Below the pieces are notes generated by a model that saw nothing but the letters and a program-made list of their open reading frames with translations, had not been told where the DNA came from and made no database searches. Both the position numbers and the translations under genes were made by a program. A DNA stretch of 50,049 nucleotides from Fibrobacter sp. Its GTDB lineage: Bacteria > Fibrobacterota > Fibrobacteria > Fibrobacterales > Fibrobacteraceae. The stretch lies in contig JAFXLS010000086.1 of the NCBI GenBank assembly GCA_017530965.1, positions 1 through 50,049 of the forward strand, read 5' to 3'. Position 1 is the first letter of the stretch. Every line of letters starts with the position of its first letter. Positions 1-13,600 of this stretch are shown here, piece after piece.

Positions 1-93
1 ACCATGGTTCGCGAGAATGTCTTGTCTTTCCTTTGTTGCCGAAGGGTTGGCGACAGAATCAATGGTGATAATCATCCATACATTTTTGGGCAT
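1..93 (-). CDS. 5' end of an unidentified protein (truncated by window edge)
   Basis: Reading the minus strand from position 93 gives an open frame of 31 codons that runs off the left edge. It starts ATG, preceded by a good ribosome binding site (GGAGAG about 3 bases upstream of the start). The visible protein starts MPKNVWMIITIDSVANPSAT and then a charged stretch (KERQDI). There is no signal peptide. The product cannot be named from so few residues. It is transcribed divergently from module A. The start codon, binding site and unbroken frame make it likely to be a real gene. Confidence 0.6.
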   Translation of the reverse strand, partial: MPKNVWMIITIDSVANPSATKERQDILANHG

Positions 94-383
94 AATCTCT
101 CCTTTTGTTGCATTTTGTTTATAGTCTAAAAATGTCTTTTTCTTGATGAAAATCCAATAACTTTATTCGAAAAAACTTTGCAGTGTGACGTGTGTCATGC
201 TAATTGTAAAATGAATACGGTTATAATACGCCCACGTTCCAGCGGTATACAAAAAAAGTCGGACCTCGGGGCGGAGTGTGGGGTGAATATGGGGGCTTTT
301 TACCCCCATTTGGGGTGTTTGTGGCTGGTCAAATAGCTTTCTTTATTATCTTTTTCTTAAAAATAAGAACAGATTTTGTTCCT
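94..383. other. Intergenic region upstream of module A, with a hairpin
   Basis: This AT-rich gap lies between the divergent gene at the left edge and the first LEPR-motif ORF and should carry the promoters of both. A TATAAT hexamer at 222-227 is the only convincing -10-like element, with no good -35 at the usual distance. A small palindrome, TGACgtgtGTCA, lies at about 186-197. A perfect 7-bp inverted repeat (ATGGGGG at 289-295, CCCCCAT at 303-309, 7-base loop) could form a stable hairpin in the leader transcript. A GTG-started frame from 276 runs through this hairpin into the next ORF, but nothing supports that start. Confidence 0.35.
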
Positions 384-500
384 ATGAATGAATCGGATGT
401 AAAAGTAAAAGGGCCTAGTCCCTATTCGATTGAGCGGTTGAAACCGCGATTTATGGTGGATGCCCTGTCCATCGGGATTCTGATTTCGAAAAAAGTTTAA
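384..500 (+). CDS. Short LEPR-motif peptide (38 aa), probable relic of a longer gene
   Basis: This 38-codon ORF carries, after a basic N-terminus (KVKGPSP), the motif YSIERLKPRFMVDA at residues 14-27. That matches the N-terminal motif of both giant proteins and of the 151-aa protein at 26491 in the same register (aromatic-x-I-E-x-L-x-x-R-x-M/L). It ends SKKV, whereas the 151-aa protein ends ETKV, and the DNA around both stops is nearly the same, including the ribosome binding site of the next gene. It sits 18 bases before a FISUMP lipoprotein, as does the 151-aa gene. I read it as an internally deleted copy of that gene, perhaps still expressed. No clear ribosome binding site is visible for this start, and a GTG start at 276 is an alternative. 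Confidence 0.45.
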   Translation: MNESDVKVKGPSPYSIERLKPRFMVDALSIGILISKKV

Positions 501-509
501 TAACAGGAG
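492..509 (+). promoter_or_regulatory. Conserved stop-codon/ribosome-binding-site block, module A
   Basis: The 18 bases AAAGTTTAATAACAGGAG cover the stop codon of the short LEPR ORF and the AGGAG ribosome binding site 9 bases before the FISUMP lipoprotein start at 519. The same 18 bases occur at 26938-26955 in the same position of module B. The AGGAG fixes the start of the downstream gene. Confidence 0.75.
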
Positions 510-518
510 TACCAAAAG

Positions 519-1673
519 ATGAACAAGTTCAAGACACTACTTTTCTTAGCCGTGTTAGGTGGAATAGGCCTTTGGGGCTGTGACGATTCGTCGTCGGCCT
601 CTAGCAACGGACCGGATGAAAATGCAGCGGTCGATTCTTCATCTTCGGTCTGTAAGGATTGCGAAGATGGGGATGGTTCGAGTAGTTCTGCTAAAAAGAT
701 TGAATCTTCTGATGAAAAGGATGTTGGGACGTCAAGTGATGCCAAAACAGATGAATCTTCTTCAAGTAAGGGAAAGGAAACAAGTAGTTCTTCAGAGAAG
801 AGTGTGAGCAGTAGTTCTGTAAAGTCTGGAAATTCTTCTAGTAGTAACAAGGATGTGTCAAGTTCATCTGTTCGTTCGTCTTCAAGCGGGAATCTCCAGT
901 CTTCTTCGAGCAACAAAGACTCCAGCAGCAGCGCAAAGTCCAGTTCATCTTTTGAAGTTGATACTGCAAGACTTTGTACACCTGACTACAATCTTTGTAA
1001 TCGTCCCTTGTTTGGGGATAGTATTCGTTCTGGAGCCTATAAGAAATTCACGGATAAACGAAACGGCCGTACTTATTTCTATTTGACTATTAATGGGAAA
1101 AATAAGGATAATCAGCCTGCGTCAGTGACAGTTATGGCAGAAAATCTGAATGTCGGAGAAATGATTGACGGTGCAATGGATCAATCTAGTGATTTGAAAA
1201 TAGAACGTTATTGCTATGACAATGACTCCGCAAATTGTGAAGAATATGGCGGTCTTTACCAATGGGCCGAGATGATGCAGTTCCCGAGCGAATGCAATGC
1301 TAAGAGTTGTGCTGACCAGATTCAAGAGAATCATCAGGGAATCTGCCCGAACGGCTGGCGACTGTTGACATACGACGATTTCTATATCGTAGTTCATGCT
1401 GATGGTAATAAAAATAGCGTAGCAGATGTTCGTGCGATGGGTTTCAGCGGTCATAACTACAGTGGGTACAGTTTGATTGGGGCTGGGTATAATTGGAATC
1501 ATACATTCAAAAATTTAAATGAAGGTACTTATTGGTTTTACCCAGAAGAATCCGTTAAGAACGCTGATGTGGCGACATATTCTACTAATCAGAGTAAATA
1601 TTCTTCTGGTTTCTCACGAAATGAAGTGTATAAAACACATGGCTTTTCTGTTCGTTGCGTAAAACTTGACTAA
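519..1673 (+). CDS. FISUMP-domain lipoprotein, module A
   Basis: A 384-aa predicted lipoprotein. The N-terminal signal peptide ends in a lipobox (GLWGC), with Cys21 as the lipidation site. Residues 22-150 form a low-complexity linker of serine runs mixed with K, D and E, typical of Fibrobacter surface proteins. Residues ~165-384 match the FISUMP domain: a Cys-containing segment, RNGRTYFYLTI, the phrase YGGLYQWAEMM, QENHQGICPNGWRLL and a terminal FSVRCVK. FISUMP proteins are abundant in Fibrobacter, but their biochemical role is not established. The gene lies 23 bases before the giant gene, so the two are probably co-transcribed, and the paralogue at 26964 has the same position. I infer an envelope partner or surface anchor of the giant protein. 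Confidence 0.92.
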   Translation: MNKFKTLLFLAVLGGIGLWGCDDSSSASSNGPDENAAVDSSSSVCKDCEDGDGSSSSAKKIESSDEKDVGTSSDAKTDESSSSKGKETSSSSEKSVSSSSVKSGNSSSSNKDVSSSSVRSSSSGNLQSSSSNKDSSSSAKSSSSFEVDTARLCTPDYNLCNRPLFGDSIRSGAYKKFTDKRNGRTYFYLTINGKNKDNQPASVTVMAENLNVGEMIDGAMDQSSDLKIERYCYDNDSANCEEYGGLYQWAEMMQFPSECNAKSCADQIQENHQGICPNGWRLLTYDDFYIVVHADGNKNSVADVRAMGFSGHNYSGYSLIGAGYNWNHTFKNLNEGTYWFYPEESVKNADVATYSTNQSKYSSGFSRNEVYKTHGFSVRCVKLD

Positions 1674-1696
1674 CAAATTTTTAATAAGGGTGATAT

Positions 1697-4600
1697 ATGG
1701 CCAGGAAAAATATTAATCGCGGAAGGAATAGTTTCAAAATCGAGCAACTCGAACAACGTCAAATGTTTAGTGTTGATGTAGGGTTAAACGATATTGAAGA
1801 ACAGTTGGATAACATCCCTGACATTGTAGAAAATACTTTGGATAGTATTGATAATTTGCAAATGTCGGGCCTTGGCCTCAATGCGACCTTTAATTCTGCG
1901 TCGGCTATTTTACCAAATGTCACAACAGAAATTCAATCGCTAATCTCTGCGGCCTTTACAAGCTATAAGGGTTCTTTGCTCCCAAATACAGAGTCAGTTT
2001 CATTAGATGCCCTTGCCGCTGGATTAAATAATAACATTTCGGCAGATTTGTTGCAGGGTTTAGTAAACCCCTCATTCAGTGTACAAAATGAAGATACGCT
2101 TAAATTGAATCTTGGTTACCAGTCTGTTGTTGATATAGGTGATTTGAATGTAGAGTCAATCGGCTTGCAGACGAATTGTGTAACTATATCGGCTTCGACT
2201 TTGATTAGCATATCTGCAGAAATTGATTTTGACAATGATGATGATGAAATCCCTGCTGAAAACAGTTCTGATATTGAAATTTCAGCCAATGTCTCGAACT
2301 TTGATGTAACCGTTCAAAATTTTGGCGGAACGGCGAAATTTATGAATTTATCCGTTTTAGAGCAGAGTGATGATGTTGCTGACCTGGAATTAAAATACAA
2401 CGGAACGACTTCTCAACAGACTTCTTCTCTTGACTTGGAATATCGTCTTGACACTACAAATGCTGGTATGCCATTCGATATAAAAAATGCTAATGATGTT
2501 ATCGGTGTGACCAAGGCAACGAATGGTGATTTTTCTGTTTCAATGCCAGACCTTCAACTAAAAAGTGGTTATGAAGGCTTCTCACTAGAAGGTGTTCTCC
2601 AAGGTCTTGATTTCGAAAAAATTCCATTTATTCGTGATTATAAATTTGGTGGGAAGACTGTTTCCTCTTATATAGCTGATTTACAGAAATTTTGGGCAAG
2701 AGCCTCTTTTGCAATTAATGGCGCTGTTGAACAGGATACGACAGGAGCGAGTCCTGTCTATCAATTGAATCTGGGTAAAATCGGAACCTATTTCTCTAAG
2801 CTGATAGCCAATGTAGAAAATGTTGGCTCTATTCTAGAATCGCTTACGTTGGAAGATGTAAATGGCAACTTGGTGAATTTATACGATTCTGCAACAAATA
2901 CCTTATCAAATGGTTCATTGCTGAACCTGTCTTCTTCATCGACGTCAATTTATTTGAATTTCAAACCCAATATTCCCAATATTGCAACGCAACCGAACCA
3001 AACTATAGACTTGGGCTTGCTTAAATTAAACAATCTTGATGTAGACTGTTCCATTAGAGTTGAGGTGCCGATACATGTAGATCAAAATTCCGGTCAATTG
3101 TCTTTTGATGGCTTTGCATTGAATGATTTTAAACTAAAGGTATCGAAGACTGATATCAATGGAGAATTGGCTCTAGGCTTGTTCAATGCGTCTGTCCAAG
3201 GAGGCTCGTTTGAGCTAGAAGTTGGATATGATGTAGGTACAAATAAATTACTATTCCCTGACCCGCAATTTTCAGTGGAATCCGCAACATTAAAGTCAGG
3301 CTCGGTGACCGTTGCAAAACTAGATGCTGCCGAAGACCCTTATGAATTTGGTTATGATTCGCTGACCGAAAATTGGATTGTCCCCGATGAGATTAAGGCG
3401 TTTGCTTCGCTGTCTGGAGAAACCCTTTCATACCAGGTTGTGGCGTATTTCCAGTCGATGCAAACCGCTCTCCGCAAACAGTTGGAAGACAATGTAAAAT
3501 TGGATTTTCTGGGTGGTTCTGTCGGTGATGTTGTTGATATTGTAAATAAAATTGATAAGGTTGTTTTTGGCTCAGATGAAAATGCAGAAGATGGCTTGCT
3601 AAAAGTCGTTGATAGCAGTAAGTATATAGCTAATTTCTCTAGTGTTGAAGAATTTGTTCTTGTCTTCAATGAGGCTTGGAAAAAAGAATTTGGCGAATCG
3701 AATGCCTGTAGTTTGTTCCTGTTAGGGGATAATTCTCCGAATCCCATAAGTGTGCTGGTGTCGAGAAATCCTGCTACTAAGGAACTCGAATCGAGCTTAC
3801 CAGATGGAGTGCCTGAAAATTTTGAATTTGAGAACTTCAGATTGGTTTTCAGTTTGCGCTTTACCGAAAGTAAAGATTTTGAATTGAATTTAGCAAAGTC
3901 GCTTGGTGATGGATTCGCGAATGTCGCTACATACGGCAACGTGTCTGCGGGGTGTAGTGCCGGAATTTCTTTTAGTCTAGATGTGAATTTTGAATATCAG
4001 ACAATAAATGATGGTAATGGCGATGAAGATGCTACCACATTGGAGGATATCTTCGGCACAAATTACGTGGCCAATAATGAAACTTGTTATGAATCGATAG
4101 TTTTTGACAGTTTGTCTTTCAACCCGACAAGGACGGATGTAAAACTCGATGATGTCCCAATGCCTACTTTTGCATTTACCTTTAAGGTGGATGACAATTT
4201 AGTTTTGGTCAATAGCGATGATATAAAGACATCTCCTTTCAAATATGTCGATAAGGTTGACGGTAAGGAAAACGAGTTTGTTTCTTCAACTGCGACGAGT
4301 TTGCCAGATATTGTGTACAACGACAATATTAAGAAACTCATAATCACGTCAGAAACAAAGTTTGATATTTCGAATTCTGGCAACGCAGACGCTTTTAGTG
4401 AACTTAAATTGGTCAATACCGTGCAGCAAACATGTTTTGCTGCATCTTTTGGTGCAGATAGCACGCTTACTTTAACTTTGTGCGGTGTGGGGAATGTGAC
4501 CAATGTCGAGATAAATCTCAATAAGAATAAGATATTGGAATTCGCTTCGGATCTTAAAAACAAGGGTATGTCCGATACGGATGATTGGGAAAAATGCTTG

Positions 4601-7600
4601 GATAAGTATTTGTCCCTGCAAAAATCGGAAGAAAACCAGTTTGGTCTGAACGATGTGTTGTCAATAGAATCTTTGGAAAACGGTCGTTCCATTAAGAATA
4701 CCTATGGATTGTATGTTGTTGACATTAATGAAAGTACTGGCACAATTCTATTTGGATGTGATCCTTCTCTAATAAAGGGATACAAAACAAAAAGAGACGG
4801 CAACGAAATTAAAATTGATTCTGATTATTATACGCTTGAATTGAACTATGGATTCAAATATATGCGTATGTCAGGCGTGTTGAACGCTTCTGGTGCCATT
4901 GGTAATGTGGCGATTGAAGTTAGTATTCCATCTCTGCCGGATGGAATAAGTATCGAAGTAGATTCAAAAAACTGCCTTACTCTTGAAAATCTTGCCGATA
5001 AGATATACGAAACCATAAAAAATACAGATGTTGATTCTATAAAAAAATTGAGTGATTTTGTCAAGTCGGTAGTTGTCATAAATGACAAGATTGTCTTCAG
5101 TGTTACTGATGGTGTTTCGATAAGTTCGAGCAAATTGGGCATTAGCAATGCTTCGCTGGGTGATTCAGGTGATTTTAAAGTGATATATACCGGTGGGCCG
5201 GTTTCTCCTGTAGATTTTGAAACATTGTGTAGTGGCTTGACCAAGGCAACGAGTGTTGTCGATGTTGTAGAGGCTATAAATAACATAATCAACCCAAAGG
5301 CGGATGGCTCAACGGAACGTGACTTTACAAAACCGACGCTCTATTGGAATGATGCGGACGGCAATGCAATGGATCATTTGGAGTTCCGTTCGCAATGCGA
5401 ATTCTCCTTGGAAAATCTTGGTACGAGTAAAGCCCTTGAGATGCTTGGCTTTACCGCAATGAAATCAAGCTGTTGCGGTAAAAATGATTACCGCATTGTC
5501 GGTAAGACTCTGCTGGGGATAGACTGGTCCAAACTGTTTGGCTTTACGGAAAACGCCGAGATTAAGTTTAGAGCAGGTCTTGACTTTTCGATAGGAAAAA
5601 AGATAGAGTTTGTGGGTGATGTAAATGTCCCAAATGTTGATTACGCCGAGATTACTTTAAAGGATGCTGCCAACCAAAGTGAATATGCTGTAGGTGGATA
5701 TGTCAAGTATGGAGAAGTATACTTCAAGATAGATAGCTTTGTTTATGATGATGATGGAAATATTACAATAATCAATGTTTCTCGAAAGAATGTCTTGACG
5801 CTTGAGGATAATGTTTCTACAGATGTTGATTGGCATGCTGCCGACATAGAACTGTCCTATGTTGCGGCTGTTGATGCCACATTTGCATTTATAGATGCTA
5901 GTCTTGTTGCTCAAGGGAATGTTCATGCAGATATTGAATTCTCGGCAACTAAGAAAAATTCTACGGATACTGGTTTTAAGGAAAACGATTCCTTTTTGAG
6001 TAATTGGGATTTTACGGCATCCTGTGATGCTACATCTGGCCAGTTTGTTATAGGTGGTGTGGTAAACGCGCTTGGCAAGACTGTTTATCTTGGTGACAAT
6101 ACGATAACACTTGTTTCAGAGAACAATGGCTTGCCAACGATTGAATCTAATTTTGGTGAACTTACATCTGCCATAACTTCGGAATTTGCTAATTTGTCAA
6201 ATTTCTCCGTGCAAGATGTTTATGCACTGCTTGATGGCTTGGTTGACAAGCTGACTGAAATTGCTCAAAATAGCAACGTCAAAATTCCTGTTATCAACAA
6301 GTCTATTGGGGACTTGGTGAATGTAGCGAATGATATTCGCGATATCGTTAGCAAACTACGCAACGACAATGTCACTAGTTTGCAAGGATTAAGTGATAGG
6401 CTGAATAAGTACCTGACAGACTTTAAATTGTTGGCGCCGCAGTATCTTCCGCAGGAATTAGAGCAGAGCGTCGGTCAGACTGCGAGGGCCTTTGATATTA
6501 AGGTCGATGGATCGAATATCGTTTTCGATATTAACATTAGCAAGGCCTTCAGCGCTGTTCACCAGTTCAATTTTGGAGGGTCAACAGGTGGAATTAGCGG
6601 AAATGCCAATCTCAAGGTGACGGGTGATTTCTGGTTTAGTGTTTCGGCATATATGACCACAGGGGACTCTTTTGATTTCCTTCTGAAAGATTCCGTCAAG
6701 TTTGGAACAAATGTCAATATTGTTGGGGAGAAGCTCTCGTTTAATCTGGGAATTGACGGTGGAACATCAAATATTGAAGGCTTTGATGCCCTGCTAAAAA
6801 ACTTAATAACCGTTGGCTCGGACAAGGCCAGTTCTTTTGTGGTTGGGAAGGCTGCTTTGGTTGGGGAACTTGGTGAAAGTGATGTCTCGCTAGCAACATG
6901 GAAGTTGAACGGAATAGATTATAATGGAGGTGCTTCTTTTGCTGTCCCGATGTCCATTTTTGGCAACCTACCTATCAGCGTATGCGGTTACGAATTGGGA
7001 AGCATTAAGTTCGGTAAGTGGATTAATGCCGAAGGAACAGGAAATGTCATTTGTACTGACGATATCAATAGTTTGAGTTCCTATCTTTCTGATGTAGATG
7101 GATTTGTGAATGCTTGGCTGTCAAACCATAATGTGGAGTCTACTGGTTCCGTAAATGTTGTCGCTAAAACGAACCAGGAAGGTTCGGTACTTGGATTGCC
7201 TGAAGTAACACTTCTTCTGAAAGAACAGCAAAAGGTTGACATTGATAGTGGCACACTGGTTGTTGATGTCAGCGGCGTATATGAGCGTATTGCTGCGTTA
7301 GTTGATGGAAACCTTGACTGGTTTGATAAGATTAAACTTGCCGTTACGGGTTTGAACAACCTGTTGGATTCATTGGAATCCAGCATCAATGGCGGCATGA
7401 TGAGTGACATCAAGGATGTGCCTGTGGTGGGGAACGCCCTGAGTGGTGGTGTAGACTTCTTGAGTAAACTTAAGCAGCAAATTCTTGAGCCGTTCTCAAA
7501 CTTTGTATATGAATCGACTGGTATGACTGCTGAAATGGTTGCGCAGAAGCTTAATGACCTTTTTGGTTCTTATGCGCAATTGTCTTCGGATTCAACACTC

Positions 7601-10600
7601 TTGACAAAGCTGTCGACTGAAAACGAATGGCATAAAGAGGGCAATGGAGTTTATTATAAGCAGGGTTCTGACTTTGCCGAATGGTTCTTTACTTTGGGAG
7701 GAACATATTCCTTCGGTAGTGATATCGGACTTGACCTTGGTTTCCCCGGTCTTGGCCTAGAAACCAATGCTGGTGTTGATTTGAGCCTAGAATGGAAGCT
7801 TAACTTCGGCATGAAAGTTTCCAAGGATGGTGGTTTCCAGTTTATTTTCTATGATGAAAATGATGTGAGCGTTGAAGTCAAGGCTGGCATGAATGGAAAA
7901 GTGCTTGGAAAAATGGCGGGGCTTGGTGTTGAATTGGATCTTGGTAATTGTGCGGCGAGTCAAAACTCAAATTATGAAAAGGGGGTCGATTTAAAATTTG
8001 CTCTTGATATAGATCATAAATCCAGCGGGAGTAATCTTATTGATGTAAGTCTATCGGATATTTTGGGCCAACTTCCTACATTTACCCCGTCTGCTACGGT
8101 CAACATGGTTGTTGGGATGAAGGTCGGTATCGTTTCCGATATTAAGGGCGATGCACCTAAGTTCCCGAATATTGAAGGTCAATTTGAATTTGTTTGGAGC
8201 AATGATGGCGGTGTTGAAGTCCTCGGTTTCAATAATTTCCAGTTGGATATGGGCTCCTTTATCGATGGCGTTCTTGGGCCGATTGTTTCCAAAATACAGA
8301 AGGTCATTGAACCACTTAAGCCGCTTGTTGATTTCCTTACGACTCCGTTCCCAGTTCTAGACGACTTGGGAATCATCGTGACTCCGCTTAGTTTAGCAAA
8401 ACAGTATTGCAAGGGAGAATTCAGTGACGGTATGATATATGCCATCAAGGACCTTATCGCATTGAGCGAAACGATTTCAGGTTTTAGTAATGATGGTAGT
8501 TTAAAAATTAATTTAGGCAGTATGCCTCTGATTGGCTATTTGGATAGTGGTGATAAAGACACGGTTGAAAAATTTGTTAATGGAAAAATGTCTGTCTCTG
8601 ATTTTGGAGATGTTTTAGAGAGTGGCGGTTATGTATCCATATTAGGAAGTGCGAAGAGTGATGTATATAATGCACTTTCCGGTGAAGGCTTTAAAATGGA
8701 AGGTGGAGGCTGGGATTTTATTTGGGATGAACCAAAGGATATCTTTAAGTTATTGCTTGGCCAGGATATCGACCTTGTGCATTACAACATGCCCAAGCTC
8801 AGTTTCGATTTTGACTGGGATACATTTATCCGTATTTGGGCTCCGCTTGGAGTCCGTTTGGGAGTATCTTTCAATGCAAGCATAGACCTGGCCTTCGGCT
8901 ACGATACCTTGGGAATTCGTCAGTGGGTGGGCAGTGACTATAAGGACTTTAGTCGCCTGCTTAACGGATTTTATGTGGATGACCTTGACGATGCTGGCAA
9001 TGACAAGAGTGAACTTTCGTTCTATGGTGGCCTAAAGGCCTCTGCCGAACTGAATGCTGGTGTGAGTGCCGGCGTTGGTGGCGGTGTAGGCATCAATGTC
9101 GGGTTTAACCTGTTTGACCCGAACAAGGATGGAAAGGTCCGTCTGAACGAAATCGAACGGATTTTCAAGGAAGAAGGCTTGTTCGGTATGTTCGACGTGG
9201 AAGGCAAGATTACCGCCAAACTCTATGCCTACCTAGACTTGTTGTTCTATACCAAGAAATGGAACATTACGGACGATATCACGTTGTTTGAATTTAACTA
9301 CGAACATACGGTGAAGCCGATAATGATTTCAAAGTCGGGTGACGATGTCGTAGCGAATATTGGTAGCAACTCCTCTAGCCGAATGTCGACGGATGATGTC
9401 AACAAGTCTCTTGACGATGGCGATGAAACACTTGATGTGACCATTTCGAATGGTAATGAAATTACTGACGACGAACATTCAGAAACTGTTGAGGGTAACG
9501 GCAAGTTTATTGTCAATGCAGAAAATGGCAATGACAAGGTAATTATTGCATCTGATGGTGTTGCCAACTTTGATATCATAATCAATGGCGGTGATGGTGA
9601 CGACTATATCGATTTGTCCGGCCTGACAATGAAGGATGGTCATGTGGTCTATATCAATGGTGGTGCCGGTGTCGACACCATTATTGGAGCCCAAGGCCTG
9701 AATATCATTTTCGGCGATACGGGGGTAATCCGTATTGATGACGAAAAAGATGAGCAGGGTAATCATAAGGAGTATCGCTTTGTTGCCGAAGCTAAGGTCG
9801 ATGCAAACAAGGCCGGTGGAGATGTCATTCTCGGCGGTTCTGGTAGTGATATAATCTTTGGCGGAGCCGGTAATGACCAGATTGATGGCGGCAAGGGCAG
9901 CGACTACATCTTTGGTGATGGCGGAACCTGGTCTGTTGCCATTGATGAAGAGTTCGTGAGCGCGATATCAGATGATGAAAAGAATAATATGACGCCCGAA
10001 GAGTATGCTTTGAGGGTGTTGCATAATGCTAGGACCGAAAATGATTTGCTTACAGATACTGCCCTTGTCGCCCATACAGAAATAAGTTTGAGCGATGGTG
10101 GGGATACTCTTATTGGCGGTGAAGGTAATGATGAAATCCACGGCGGTGGCGGTGATGACCATATTGATGGTGGTGCCGGTGATGATTTAATTTATGGTGA
10201 AAAAGGCCATGACCGTATTCTCGGTGGCTCTGATGATGATACCATCCATAGCGGCGAAGGTATGGATATCATCTTTGGTGACAGGATTACGGATGGCTCC
10301 AAAGATGTTGCGGATCCCTTTGCTGTTGATACAACGAACAAGACGGCTGCATTTAGCCAGGAATTTATAGATGCTCAGTTCAAAAAGAATGATGAAAGTG
10401 ATACCGAAATAAAAGAAAATGAGTTTAAAATCAAACTTGTGGATGAAGATGGAAATCCATTGACTCCGTATGAGAGTGAATTGAAAAATAAATATCAGAA
10501 AAATAGTAATGGGGAATCTGATGACAACCTAATTGATAATAATTTGATTCAGAATTCATTTGATGAATTGTCGTCAAGGGGGGATGATACCATCTACGGC

Positions 10601-13600
10601 GACGACGGTAACGACCTGATTTTCGGCGATGATGGCGGTGATACTGCAGTTGGCGGAGCCGATAAGATTTACGGCGGTATTGGCAACGACATCATTGACG
10701 GCGATGGTGGTGCCGATACAATCAGTGGCGGCATCGATAACGACATAATCTACGGTGGTCTGGGTGATGACATCATTGACGGTGGTGCCGGTAACGATAT
10801 GCTGTACGGCGACAATGGCGTCATAGACTATGACTCGACAGGAATTACACTTTCTGGAGAAACAGGAAATCAGCTAGGAAACGACAAAATCGTTTTCGGC
10901 GATAATCTTGGCTTGCATGGCGAATTATATGCCAATGCAAAGGTAAAACCCAATGCCAATGGCGGCAACGACAAGATAACTACTGGCCCGGGCATGGACT
11001 TTGTTGACGGTCAGGGCGGTAGCGACGTTGTTACTGTGAACCTGATGGGTGAAAGTTCTGTCGGTTATGCAAATGTGACTGACTCGGGAAAAGACGGTTC
11101 CGATACGCTTGTTGTTGAAGGGACTGAGTCGGACGATAATTTGCTTGTGCGCAGAAACAAGAAAACACAAGGTGAACCGGGCGATTTAGGCTTTGTCGCC
11201 ATGCTTCCCACGGAACCGGATCCTAATAATCTTTCGCTCAATACGAACATTGAACGAGTGAACTTTACCTCTGCAATAGAGACCCTCAACTTGAATGCCA
11301 ATGGTGGTAATGATACTGTTGCTGTCGATGGTACTGCAAGTACGACCAATATCAATGGCGGTGCAGGCAACGATACTGTTTTGGTTGGGCAACTCTACAA
11401 TTCGGAACGCGATAACCAAACCCCAGCTTCAATCCAACCTGTTGATGTCTTCCGAACTCAACAAACCAACGAAGAGAAATACTTGAGCGATGGTGTTTCT
11501 AAGAATACCACATTGAATGTGGATGGTGACATTGGAGACGATACCTTCGCGGCCTTGAACAATGCCGGTTCGCTTAACATGTCCGGTGGCAAGGGTGATG
11601 ACAAGTTCTCTGTTTATGGCTTCCAAGATAAAAACGACAAAACCATCGTGCGGGGAGCCATGTCAATTGATGGAGGGCTTGGAAACGACTCCATGTTTGT
11701 CCGTGGAACGAACGGCGATGATACGGTGATTGTAAGTAAAGATGGCATGCTTAGCGACATTGTGAGCGTAAAGGCAAGCGGTGTCGAATCGACAACATTC
11801 GATGCTGCCGCTGGAGACGACCTTTTCAATGTCATTGGCAACAATAAGGGTGAAATCACGAACCTGAATGGCGGCAAGGGCAACGATACCTTCAGCATGG
11901 GTGGCCTAGATGCAGACCATACACTTCGTAGTTCCAATACCGATGGGCAAAGTTGCGATATCAAGTATGAATTGCTGGATAGTGAAAATAAGGTCCTGGA
12001 AAGCAAGACGGAATCTTATACACTCTACGACACTTCGAGTGAACCAGTCGTATTCGTGTCCAGCGAGGCAAACTCCATCAATGTTCCTGAAATTACGCTG
12101 AGTGAAGTTAATAATGGCGTAGGAGTTGCATTCTTCTATGTGCATTACTCTGGCGACTTGTTGAACGGACAAAGTGTTGGGACGGTGAAGGTGAACCTTT
12201 CTGCTCCGATGCTTTCTGCCAAGGCTCTCAAGAGCGGCGCTCGCGAAATAATGCTTGCCGAAGTATCTGGTTCCGATACAGATTTCAGTAGCAATTGGAA
12301 TCTCCGTTCTACGCTCCCCGTAGAATTGAATTCTTCCAAGAAATTTGCAAAGATTGCTGTATGCCTTTTTGCTGATGCTCTCGAAGAATCGGAATCGCTC
12401 AAGTCTATCACGATTTCTAGCGAATGCGATAACGTCGCGTTGACCAAGTCCGTATCCTCGCTCCCCATAAAGATTAGTGCGGATGAAGCTGTAAGTCGTT
12501 CGGCAGATGGACTTCTTGCCGAAGCGGAAGAATTTGTTGTGTCAGGAAACTCTGTGCAACTTGGCAATGTTGCAAATGGTCTTGACCCGATGTCTAATAT
12601 TTCCGCCTATATTGTTGGTGCACGCGGCTTTTTGACTCAACAGACGAAGTCTGCGTTTGACGCAGCAAGCGACAAGACAAACCTGTACTGTGTAGAGAAT
12701 GGCGTATTATATTTAGATTCCGCATTGACGAAAAAGAATCTGGTTGTCCTCTATCGTGCAAGCAGCTTACGAATAGACGGTTCCAAGGCTCATTTGGTCT
12801 ATGACGATGTTGACGCCTCCAAAATCAAGGTAGAATACAAGGCTGAAGGTTCTACGACTGCTTCGGAAATCCTTGCCAGGGGTGCAGCGGAAGTCGAAGG
12901 TGTCACTTATGTCGCTGGTGTTGAGTACGAATTGCAAGGCGATACAATCGTCTTCTACAACTCAATAAACGGAAGAATGATGACCTTGCACGGGGAACTG
13001 ACCGTTTCTCCCGGAAATAATGGCGAAACGGATGTGTTCTTGCCCCCGGAATCAGATATGCCTGCAAGTGTTCCTTCTATTGTCGATACGGCACCGAGCA
13101 TACACATCGAGGATCATTCTACAATCCTTGCGGAATCTGGTTCGCTTAGCTCTGTCGAGTATACCGTTTCCTTCAGGGGAAACTTCGATGGCCGTAGTTC
13201 CGTAAAGGTAAGGATTAGTGTTCTTGATGCGGTCAGTTCTGTCAACCAGGACGGCACCTACAACTTGACGAAGGAAATGCAGTTTGTCGATGCAAACGGA
13301 AATGTGGATCCTGCGACAAATGGTGAATATATTGAACTTACGTTTACCCCTGAAAATCCAAATCAGGCGCAGACGGTAAGGCTCCGCGCCAAGACCGACA
13401 CCGTATCCGAGGAATATGGCTTCGTGACGGTCCACAAGACAGAAAAGAACCTGGTTGATGATATTGACGGTGCCGTTTATGCGTTCGGTATGGGGCAAAG
13501 CGTTGAACTGGATACGGATAACCCCTCGATGCTTTCGTATGCGCATAAGGTTAACGAAGGCAGTTCTTATGTGGAGGCTAGCACTCTAAACGAAAAGAAT

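Noticed and set aside
276..500. A 74-codon frame starting at GTG 276
   Set aside because: The first part runs through a perfect hairpin and has no ribosome binding site. Only the part from 384 carries the shared LEPR-type motif.
9585..10820. The RTX-coding repeats as a CRISPR array or DNA satellite
   Set aside because: The repetition is at the protein level (GGxGxDxI) with varied codons and irregular linkers. No constant DNA repeat with unique spacers is present.
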